Below, piece by piece: positions 21,422 to 33,200 of a stretch of DNA of 64,000 bases. The first letter of the stretch is position 1. Each line of letters begins with the position of its first letter. This stretch comes from Toxonevra muliebris (taxonomy: Eukaryota; Arthropoda; Insecta; Diptera; Pallopteridae), in NCBI GenBank assembly GCA_963691655.1, contig OY829330.1, positions 16,340,815 through 16,404,814 of the forward strand, in the 5' to 3' direction. The notes below the pieces were generated by a model that searched no databases, had not been told where the DNA came from, and was given only the letters and a program-made list of their open reading frames with translations. A program made the translations under genes and the position numbers.

Positions 21422-24105
21422 TATTTTCCTTAAACACTAAATTTACCTTTTGCATCTAGATAAACCTCAAATAGAAGATAATTTGCTATAAATTTTGCTG
21501 AACCGAATTACATGCACACTCAAGTGATGTTACCTAAGTAAATATAAAAAAAAAGTTATGTTTTGTTTTTTTTTGGTAGTTAATAACTTTAAAAGAGGAA
21601 GAAATATGCTTTAATTTCGTTTTAAAACCTTTTTTTCATAAATCTGTGATCCTTATTTTTAGCGCTCAAAGTTTCTCTTGCAAAAATCGATCCGAATTAC
21701 CTACACTTACGTTACACAAAATTTGTAAGGAAACCAGAGGAGATAGCAAAACCGAATCTGGATTCGTATTGTCTGACCCCGATTTCATGTTACAATTTTT
21801 GATCAAAACAGAAATTTCGGGCCTCTGAAGGCCTAAACTTTTATGGGCCACCGGTGACCCAGTGGCTTTCAATGGGACTTTTTTTTACAAACTTTTTCTG
21901 TACATTTTTATTAGATATTTAAGGAAGGAACCGATAGAGCAAAACCGAGTTCAGATTCGAATTCTTCGACGATTGTAAAAAAGTTCTTAGAAAGTTTCCA
22001 TTGAAGATCTTAGGGTCATTGGTGGCCCATAGAAAAACTTGTATTTCCAAAACAGTAAACACACATTTAAAAATATGGGAAATCATGTTTAAGTAAATAT
22101 TAAAAATTCTGTGTAGTTATTTGAACAAATTTTTTTAAAATTGTGAGCGGTTGAAAATTAACAAAAAATAAATATGTAAAACAAAATTTTTTCACTTTGA
22201 TCCGCTAAGTACCGTTATCAAAAAATATTTGTAAATTTTTTTAATTGAAATTAAAGAGCCATTAGTTCTCTCTCCGAAAACCCTAAATTTACAAAAATTT
22301 ATTGGATAGTTTTTAAAAACTCGCAAATTAATCAAGTGACACCGGGGATATCATAGTACCAAAAGGGTTAATGCACTTACATGTATATAGTTATATATAA
22401 GCACAGGTTCCTTGAAGCCCTACGAAATCGCTTTGTTAATTTGTTCGTATTGATTGTGTTGAATGCTCCTATTTCCCTTTCCAATTGATTTCCATTTCTA
22501 TAGATGCTTAAGCATTTTGGAGCTTCTTCTTTTTTATTACAAAGCAGTTTACATACATATACAAAAAATGCATTGATGCATGTGATTTTGTCGCTGCGAC
22601 AGATGCTGTGAAAATGCAACACATTAGCTCCGTTCCCGTACTACAACGCGGGTGAACGCGTTCGCTCAAAAAAGCCCAGAAAGCGTTCCCGTACTCAAAA
22701 AACTTGCGAATGAGAGCAGAGATGAGAGAGTAATTGTCTTCTTCTTCTTGCACGAAATAACCCGCACTTTTTCTTCGGGTAAAAATGTTAAAAGTGTAAA
22801 ACAATCAGCTGTTTTGTATTTATCAGCCGTTTTTCTTTTGTGAAAATATTTTGAAAATTTGAAATTAATAAATAAATAAATTGAGAAAAATAAGTGATAT
22901 TTAAAATGGAAAATGTTTAAAAGGCATTTGAAAATTAATTGATAGTATATTAGTTTATTTTTAACTACATTTTCCACAAGTTAATGACGCAATTGTCTGT
23001 TCAACTTCTGACGCTGTAGAAGCTTCTGCCATTTCTGAATGATGGTGATTGTGAACCAGAAGATTCTACAAAAGTAGACAGGCGAACAATTTATGTTTAA
23101 TTTTTTCATTATTTTTTTTTTTTTGTAAGATTTAACAATTTTTATTTTATTCAATATCATAGAAACTTTTTTTTTTTAATTTAACTGTCGTTTTGTTTCG
23201 TGCAAGAAAAGTGGTTTTGTGCGTTCCCGTACTTTTGTGCATTTTTGTGTTTCAGAGAGAGCATTTTACGTTTACTCTCAGTTTACCAGACTTTACTCAA
23301 ACAGTACGGAAACGGACCTATTAAGTTATATAAATATAGGCACACAGGCGCGTCACTGCCACAGAGCGTTTTTCAAACATGCATTTTTTTTTGTCGTGCA
23401 GAAGACTCAGCTCCTCACGTTTTACTGCGATATTTTTTTCTTGATCTTTTTTTAATTTCTTTTGTGACAAACATTTTTCAACAAAAAATTAATTGAAAAA
23501 TCTACGATACGAAAAAGTTAATAGAATATATTCGGAACATTGATTGCATTTTATTGTATAGGAAAAAGTAAATCTTTCTTTAATATTTGCACAGTAAAAA
23601 TAACAGTTCAGGACATAAAAAAGTACTTATCGAAATTAGGAAAATCTTATTTGGGTTTTTCTGGTTTAGCTCTAATTCGGATTCTATCGCATCATGATTT
23701 ATTTTAAGCACTATTTTCAATGAAAATGTAAATTTTTTCATGGCTATATCTCGTAAACGGGTTGCAAATTTGTTTTCCTGTCTTCAGCATATTTGTAGGA
23801 ATAGGTTAGAAGAAAAAAAAAATGTTAACAAAATGAATTAAAAAACTCCATCCAGTGCCTCAAAAATTTTAAGAAATCACAATTTTTCCACCTTTTTCAC
23901 TCCCATACTTATAGCTCCCAAACCATCCACAATATTTCGGAATAACGTTTAACACATGACGAAAAGGTTATGCAAATTTTCACCTTTAAAAGGAGAAGTA
24001 CGGTATGAAACCCTTAAACTCTACGAGCCCAACAAAAAGTTGTGGCTAAAATCGATGACGCATGAATTTAGTCACTAGTTCTTGTTCAAAATATAATCTT
24101 CCTTT
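21422..24105. other. Intergenic or 5' intronic stretch, no gene
   Basis: It lies just upstream of the glutamate receptor's first coding exon. The word GCGTTCCCGTAC occurs at about 22628, 22679 and 23220, in repeat-like DNA with CTTGCACGAAA and its inverse TTTCGTGCAAG. This suggests an old inverted-repeat element spanning about 22600-23300. An untranslated exon of the receptor may be hidden here or further left; I cannot place it. Confidence 0.35.
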
Positions 24106-24120
24106 TTAATTTATTTTCAG
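24106..24120 (+). promoter_or_regulatory. Splice acceptor before the first coding exon of the glutamate receptor
   Basis: A pyrimidine-rich tract (CTTCCTTTTTAATTTATTTTCAG) ends in AG at 24119-24120. The exon then begins at 24121, 14 bases before the ATG. An acceptor so close before a start codon implies at least one untranslated 5' exon and intron upstream. Confidence 0.6.
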
Positions 24121-24134
24121 AATATACGTCAGTT

Positions 24135-24225
24135 ATGAACTGTTATAGAAATTGCATGTATAAAATAATAGTTTTTCTTATATTGGTGCAAACAACATGG
24201 ACATTGCCACCAGTTATACGAGTTG
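24135..24225 (+). CDS. Glutamate receptor coding exon 1 (signal peptide)
   Basis: The ATG at 24135 opens [20 protein letters not shown], then [10 protein letters not shown] and the first base of a Gly codon. A short basic N-region, a hydrophobic core (IIVFLILV) and a small polar end make a typical signal peptide, likely cut near TWT-LPP. The donor GTAAGT at 24226 is a perfect consensus. The split codon G|GC joins to exon 2 to give RVGAIF, the usual start of the mature receptor domain. Confidence 0.85.
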
Positions 24226-27200
24226 GTAAGTATGCCTAAAACAAAAACGCAACGTTAATTTAAAACTATTGCCCCAAAGTAATAGAACTCCAAAAAGTCG
24301 CTTCTAAAGCCACATTTGGTTAAAGCTCCCTTTTAAGTTCAATAGAGTATTTTTACTAAAAGTTAAATTCAGAGCAGTCACTGTGAATAGCTTTCACATT
24401 GTTCTATTGTGAACGTGAACAACGGATTTTAGTAATTTCAGTTTTCAAATTTAAAATTTGGAAATCGCAAAGTTGTATAATTCGATGATGTAAATATAAA
24501 ATTTACAAATAAAAGAAAAAAACAATGGATGCGTGCAAGGCACGCAAGATATTTGATTTGTAAACAGTTAAGCCAACTGAATGCCATATACATAAGCTCA
24601 TATATGTATAGCCATATTTAGGGATTTGATGTATAATCTATATGCTTAGGTAAATAATTCAAATTAAAATAATTCCTTTATAAACTTAAAAATTTATTAG
24701 ATATCATTATCTTTTATATATAATAGTCCAATTCACCATAAATTGCAAATGGTCTTGCATAATTGCAAATGCAAATTTTTATCCCATATCGCATATATTT
24801 GTTGTTGTGATAGAAGAAATCGTGAATAGGGCTGATATGTTGTAGTTGCATAATTTTTCTTTACTCAATGCATCAGGCACTATATGCTCGCATATACGCA
24901 GCTGCATTTGCATAATTTTTTCCGTGCTTTAAGTTTTACTTCCTGTCGATTTGAAATTTTATTAGATGTGAAAATTTTACATAACGTCGCCTGAGAATTG
25001 ATTTGGCGTATAGGTTTATGAATTTGTACACACATACGCCAAATCCATCCTCAGGCGACGATAAGTGCTTTCCGCATTTCATCTTAGAAAGACAACAGGG
25101 GTGACCAGTCACCCCACTACTTCTTAAAAGCACCGCGCAGAGAGTTGCCTTAACTGCATTTAATAAAAATAAGAAACAATGTATTTTTATTGAAAAAGTG
25201 TTGCCTTTTTAGGGTTAATGCACAAAGCAAAATTTTTATAATGCCGTGGTTTGCTATCGTTATCACTACATTTTGCTTATACATTTATTGAAACCTTGAT
25301 TCCTTATTACTTATCATTTTGTATTATTTTTATATTTTAAAAAATATTTAATTTCAATCCAATCTAACTAACCGAATGCAAAACCTATCAAACGACTGTG
25401 TTTGCTACGGCGACTTCTCTGCTTGTATGGTATAGTCGATCTCCACACGTTTAACACCAACAAATAATTCTGCCACGAATAAATGTACACACACATTTTG
25501 TTTTCGTATGTACATATATGTGTGAGTAAATTGATCGAAACATAAACAAGCAAACTCCGCTCGTATTTTAGTTTCTCCCTCTCTTCTTCTCTTCTCTTTG
25601 TTGTTTAGAGTAGCACAGTCATGTCGCGCTGTAGTGTGAGCGAGACGGGAACTGGACGTTACAGTTATCTTACATCTTACGTTACAGTTATTCTTACATT
25701 TTACACATTTGAAATTTTACCCATACCGTGAGCTAAAATGTTTACACATCAAAAATAAATGAAATGTCTGGTATTGGCCAAAAAATAAATGTTGAAAAAG
25801 AATAAGTGCCTCAAAAATGTGGTTAGATTTTTTTGTATTTTCCCGCTTTAAATAAATATACACTTGGATTACTTCATTTATATTAAGCGAAGAGAAAAAG
25901 ATTAAATTAACTCAAAGTTTAATATCATCCAAATGATCGGAAAGAAAGCTGATGCTTGGTGCAATGTTCCCATGGAAATGCATGCCATTGGCCTCAATCT
26001 CCCGTGGCCAAATTAGTGAGAGTGGATGGGAAGGAAAAATTCAGCGCGCTCCATTATTTTAAGTTATAAAAAAGAATATAATGCCTCCAATCGTACCAAA
26101 CGAACTGGATTCTTCAATACAGGAGATATTACCGTAAGATTCCCAGGAAGATATCGATCGCTTCTACAGTGTTTAATCTTCTAACGAATAAATGAAAAAA
26201 TTATCAACTTTCTTAAAACGTTATAATACGCTTTATTAAAATAAAAGGGATCAGAATAAATTTATGTAATAGAACAGTTCGAAAAGTTGCATGACGCATA
26301 AAAAAGAAAAACCTAAGCAAACAAATCAGTTGGAACTCTCTCCAACATGGCGGCCCCCTTGCACTAGTGTGGTTTCTAGCCCAATGCTGGTGGGACAATA
26401 GTTGTGTAGTGTGTCATTCACAGCATGAGCAGCACGGCGGCTTTGGCGACTATGCTGGAGCACCATTTTGTGGCTCTTTCGAGGCGTCATTTTATGTTTC
26501 TTGCCATGATGAGCGCCATCACATTGATGAGGTTTGCGCCTTGTTTTACCTCTACCTTTATGGAGTATTGTATGGTGTGCTCAGAGACAAATTCTGCAGC
26601 TATACTGTGAGTCGCAGCATCCCGTAATATGAGTTCGGGCTAGGTAGTTGAAACAGTGGTGGTGTTGCCGAATGGCGTCTGCCCGCTGGTCTGCACTCAA
26701 GTCCTTGAAATGGTTGCAGAATTGCAATGGATTATAACGCCAACACAGCTAGCACTGGTGAACCATTTTTCAGTGAGTTTTCGGTGATCTGTTGAAGGAA
26801 AAGCATGAAAAGCTGTTGGATAAAACTTTTGCGTTGGAAGCATCGAATAGAGAAGCTGAACGCATAGTCATGTGTAAGTATACGCAAATGGAAAATGGCA
26901 TTCTTTATTTGTTTGTAAATCTGTGGTAGTTCATATAGCCGAAGTTCACACTCAGAACGGAACAAGTACCCTGCCCACAGTAAAGATGTATCTTATTTAC
27001 CAACCACGCAAGACCAATCTTACACTACTCCAACCTCTCTTCTTATTAAATTTTCAAAACTCATTTGAAAAAAGTTGCAGTCAACCACTGATTTACAAAC
27101 AACTAAAGAATACCATTTTCCATATGCGTATATGGATGCGATGCTTCCAACGCAAAAGTCTTAAAAACTTGTTAACTTTAAAATTCATTTGTTTTTTTTT

Positions 27201-30200
27201 TTCACTTGTTTGAGAAACTTTTTCACTTTATTTTGCTCCGATTCCGATATCCGCCTCGAAGGACCATGTTTAATCTTCTAACGATTAAATTAAGAAATTA
27301 TTAATTTTCTTAAAACATTATAATTCACTTTATTAAAAAAAAGATATCACGTTGGTGCTTTGGGGCGATTCATATTCGCGTAGGTGTATAATGATAAAAA
27401 TAGTAATAATTATAGTGTGTGGGCGGCTTTTATAGCTGTTGCCACAATAAAATAGTAACCTTACAATTATAAAGTAGATATAATATAGATAGATGTTTTT
27501 GACGTTTTTGTACAAATAAACGATGTAAATAATTTTAATTTATGCAAAATTTTTTTCAAATTACAGAATATTGAAGTTTTCCTTTTATTTGTTGTTAAAA
27601 CAATAATCAAATCCAACTGCTTTTGTTTTGTTTTCCTTTTACATATTCTTGACGCTAGAGGTCGACGCTCTTATTGTGTTTATTCTCTCAGAAGAAGTAA
27701 GCGGTTAGAGGCCAGCTGCCTTGGTTGTGTATATGCCATTAAGTTTTTCTTCCTGTCGATTTGAAATTTTATTAGGTGTAAAAATTTTACATAACGTCGC
27801 CTGAGAATTACTTTGGCGTATAGGTATATGAATTTGTACACACATACGAAAAATCAATCCTCAGGCGACGATAAGTGCTTTCCGCCTTTAACCTTAGAAA
27901 GGCAACAGGGGTGACCAGTCACCAGAGAGTTGCCTTCACTGCATTTAATAACAATAAGAAACAATGTATTTTTATTGAAGTAAATAAGTGATTTTATAAT
28001 AAATAAGTTAGATTTTTTTGGTTGAACATTTTTGCTATTTACATAGATAAAAAAAAAGTTGCCTTTCTAAGTTTAATGTACAAAGCAAAATTTTTATAAT
28101 GCCGTTGTTTGCTATCATTATCACTTCATTTTGTTTATACATTTATTGATACCTAGATTCTTTATTACTTATCATTTTGTATTGTTTTTATATTTTAATA
28201 AATATTTCATTTTAATGCAATCTAACTAACCGAATGCAAAACCTATCAAACGACTGTGTTTGCTACGGCGACTTCTCTGCTTAACACCAATAAATAACTC
28301 TGCCACGAATAAATGTACACACACATTTTGTTTTCGTATGTACATATATGTGTGAGTAAATTGATCGAAACATAAACAAACGAACTCCGCTCGTATTTTA
28401 GTTTCTCCCTCTCTTCTTCTCTTCTTTCTTCTCTTTGTTGTTTAGAGTAGCACAGTCATGCCGCGCAGTAGTGCGAGCGAGAGGGGAACTGGACGTTACA
28501 GTTATCTTACATCTTACGTTACAGTTATTCTTACATTTTACACATTTGAAATTTTGCGCATACCGTGAGCTAAAATTTTTACACATCAAAAATCATAAAG
28601 AAAATATGAATTGAAATGTAAGTGAACATGGAATGCAGAGATTTCATCTATCATAACTTGACTTCAGTTTTTATACAAATGAAAATAGTAAAGAGAAAAC
28701 ATATCTTACCAAGTAATGCAGCTTGAAATGTATAAAAGACAGCAGTGATGTGCAATGAAATAACAGAATTCTTCCTCGAAAATTTGCTTGTATCTAACCG
28801 TTTTTTTTTTTTTTTCGACACGTTGTCTCGCGTCTGTGCACTTTTTGGTTTTTTCAGTACAATACAGTAACTTAGTCGTTTTGTGAAAGTTGAACAATCA
28901 ACACGTCTTCAACGTTAAATTACCATATTATCGGAAAATTAAAAAAAAGGTGAATTGAGGTTTTGCAAAATGATTTGAATTCACTGAAAAGTAAGTAATT
29001 TCTGTTATATGAAATTTATTCTTCTTAAATGCTTAGCAATACTTTTGTTTCACAGGGAATGTTGATGAATGCAAAATTCTTTCAGAAAAGGCCCTTAAAG
29101 CCCAGGCTAAAAGCAATATATTGGTGCGAAAAATTATTTCCCAGTACAAATTTCCTATTACATTAAATTTATCATTAAATGATATTAGCAGCGAAAAAAT
29201 AATGTATGATTTCAACTTCGATTCTTTCATTTACGATAGTTATTGCATAAAATTGTGATGAAAACTATTTTTTGCATTCCCAGGTAATGCAAAGTAGGAA
29301 GCATTACTTCTCGGCGGACATCGCCGTGTTAAAAATCATGTGTTCTATAGTTATGTTATAGCCTATAGGAGCTTTGCATTTCAACGTGGATTTATTTATT
29401 TATTTATTTATTTATTTCAATTTCATCAATTAGAGTACATGCTCTTAAAGACTACTAGATATGCTAAATGCTAACTTAAATAATAATTAACTTGGGTATT
29501 GAAGAGTCATAATTAAACTATTTTTAAATTTACATCGATTTGAATGATTATAAAAATCTAAGTAGCCGCAGACTTCATTTGCTTCCCTTAAACAACGTGT
29601 TATAGGCTCATTGCGGCAGTAGTTTACTCTATGATAAGGTTCATAAAAAAGACTTCTAGATCTTAAGTAACGAGTAGGACAATAAAAGCCAATTAACTGA
29701 AGCAGAGGTGGGCAATCAATATGATTGTTAATAATGTCTCTTACAAACATAACAGAGAAGTATTTACGCCTAACTTCAAGAGATTGTATACCAAGCAAGA
29801 GACATCTGATTCTATAAGATGGCATATCAGAATTCCAGCGCAATTTATGAATGGCACATCTCGTAAATTTTCTCTGAACCCTTTCAATTCTTAACGACTG
29901 AATAGAATAAAAAGGATCCCAGATAATGCTGCAATACTCCAATATAGACCTCACAAATGAAAAATATAAAGCTTTGAGAGTATAAGGATCTGAAAAATCT
30001 TTGGAGTTCCTTATAATAAATCCAAGCATAGATCTAGCTTTAACTATTAAGTAGTCAATATGCTTGGAAAAACACATTTTGGAATCAAAAAGAACCCCAA
30101 GATCACACTTTTCGTTAATCCTAATTAGTGCTGTATCGTTTAAAATATACTGAAATCTAACTGGAATCAAAATTCTGTGAAAAGATAAACTTTGGCATTT

Positions 30201-33200
30201 GGAAATATTAAGGGATAACTTATGTTTATCACACCAAATCAACAACCTAGACACATCATCCTGAAGCCTCGCACAGTCACTGATGGATTTGACACTACAG
30301 TAAAGTTTCAAATCGTCAGCATACATAAGGCAATGAGAGTGGCGAAAAATTCTAGGGATATCATTTACAAATAATAAAAAAAGAAGTGGGCCCAGGTGGC
30401 TGCCTTGAGGGACACCAGAAGTGACCTCAACTACTTCCGATAAAGTGTTATTTATGCGAACGAACTGAGTACGTCTAGACAGATATGATTCCAACCATTT
30501 CAACATACTTGAGTGAAATCCCATTGATTCTAGTTTTCTGATTAGCATTAAATGATTAACTCTATCAAAAGCTTTACTGAAATCCGTATAAATCACGTCA
30601 CACTGATAACCATTTTTAATATTATTTAGCACGAAGTTGGAAAAAATTGTTAGGTTCGTAGAAGTAGATCTGCCCTTAACGAATCCATGTTGATAGGGAG
30701 AAATAACTTCTTTCAGAAGGAACATAAGTTTGTTGTAAACTAATTTCTCAAACAATTTAGGAATAGCTGAAATCTTACATATTGGACGATAATTAGAAAC
30801 TTCAGCCTTGGAGCCAGATTTGTGAATGGGAATAGTATACGATTTTTTCCAAACCTCTAAGAATTCACCACGAGCAAGAGACCTATTAAAAATAATTAGC
30901 AATGGAGGAGCTAGTGCAATCGCACAATTTTTTAATAAGATTGGAGGAAGGCCATCAAAACCAGATTGTTTGTCAGAGTTTAAGCAAGAGAGCTCTAGAG
31001 TCACTTCTTCTAAGGTTAATTGCAAATTACCAATATTAACCAAACTAGAGTTCGAATACTGGTTTAAATCTCTTATGGTAGAAGAAGGGACATAAACAGA
31101 GCGAAAAAAGTTTGCAAAGAGATTGCAAATTCTGGAGATCTCAGAAGACGTTTCTCCATCAAAGTGCATTATGTCTGGAATACCAGAGGATTTCCTTTTA
31201 TTATTGATGAAATACCAAAAGCTTTTACTGTGAGATTTCAACTCAGCTTCAACACTGAGGATATAGTTTTTGTATAAAAATTTATTAAGATAATCAAATT
31301 CTTTTTGTAGGCGGCAATAATTATCAAATAATGCTAAATTGCCTTTCGATTTTCTGAAAGATTTGTATGCTTTATTTTTCTTGTTATTAATATTAATTAG
31401 ATGTGAATTAAACCAAATGGGTTTAGTGGAACTTTTTGGCAAAACAGTAGGAACAAACATATTGATTGCTTCATCGAGCTTTTCAGAAAAGATACTATAG
31501 TCTTGAACCAAATCAACATTGTTTAAAACAGATATCCAGTCTACAGAATTAATAAGACTAGAAATGCAATTAAAATTTGCCTTTTTAAAGTTATACTTAG
31601 AAAAACAATTGTAAGGAAGCTTCAAAAGGTTATAAAATTTAAAAGACGCACATAAAGCTAAATGATGTATGGAAGTAGAGAGAGGGGGTGAAGTGAGGCA
31701 GTTGACTTCGGCTTCAAATTCTTTATCAACAAAGATTAAATCTAAAAACCGATTCAACCCATTTTGAAACTTATTAATTTGACAAAGATCGAACTCAGCA
31801 AGAGTGTCCAGAACCTCACATTCACTCTCACTCGATACATTAAAAGGTATTAAGCAACTAAGATTAGAATCATAAGACCAATTCACATTAGGAAGATTAA
31901 AATCTCCTAATATAATAATATTTTGCTTATCGTTTAAAGATTTTAAAATTGAGCAACAGTTATCAATGTGTATTTTATACATTTCAAAAGGACTCTGAGG
32001 AGGTATATAACTTATTATTAAGAATATTTCATGAGAATGATTAATAATAATTTTAATAATAACTTGATCGATGTCGTAGATCGTTTGGGTTGTAGATGAC
32101 GGCAATTCAATTTGAATACAGGAGAGCGATGTGCGAACTGCAATCAAAACACCACCCCCCATTGAGAGCCCTGTAGTTTGAGAGCATCTATCCTTACGAA
32201 ATACGTTATAGAGTTGACTATCGAACATTTCAGAATTATAATGGCCTCCAGTGAGCCATGTTTCAGTCAAGGCTATGACATCAAATTGAACTGATGATGA
32301 AAAAAGCAAAACAGAATGTAATTTTGTTCTAATGCCACCAGTATTCTGGTAATAAAGCTGAAATTCTTCATCGGTGGGAGCTCCAGCTTTGATTTTCGAA
32401 GGCAGAACATCAATAGATGGTTTTTCAATAAATGGCAGTCCAGTTATGCGTTTGGGACTGGATCTCCAATTCTTTGAAAAAAATGAAAAGGACATACTTT
32501 CACTTCAGCAGGCCATAGCTCAGGTTTAAGCAATTTAACATACAGAGAAGAAATAACACCAAGTTTAAACGTGATTCTTTTGATAGAGTCTATTGGAGCA
32601 TCCCTCTTGACCAACTTGTAGCATGCAAAATGTTTAGAGTCAATGCCTGTTTGTTTAGCAATGTATGTAACTATGTTTTCAGCAGTGACCGATGGCAAGA
32701 ATGATGACAGGTGAAGCCATTTTTTATTGATAGCGACATCCAGTTCAGTATTCGAATTAGAACCCATAACAATGGATCGATTATTACAATGTTTACGATT
32801 GGCGTTCACAACGGTCCACCCAGTAATATTACCACTGGGAAGTGCAGAATAGTGGTTATCAAAATTAGTATCGTTACCCTCAGCAACAACAGTATTGGAG
32901 TCAGAGGAACCACAAGCAACGGCAACATTAGCAGATAAAGAGGAATCAGAAGAATTATCAGCAGTAACAATATCATTTGAATTACAGTTATCATAATCAA
33001 CAGCAGCAGACGAACAAGCCGAAATAGAAATTGAGCGAGAGATAGTCGACGGAGCGGGATAGCTCTGTTTAATAACGGCAACATCTGATGAATTCTTTCG
33101 TAACGAGAGCTGCGAGCGACAATTGAGCGGTGTATTGCGGTTGTTATCAATATTTGCAGAGCGAGAGAGAGCTGGCGAAGAGTTTGTAATGCTATTGCGT

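Noticed and set aside
22377..23496. Cluster of overlapping 60-100 codon frames on both strands
   Set aside because: Composition is that of AT-rich repeat DNA, no motif, no splice support.
26367..26627. 86-codon + strand frame with many His and Cys
   Set aside because: It is the reverse reading of the Gag zinc-knuckle remnant, which makes sense only on the minus strand.
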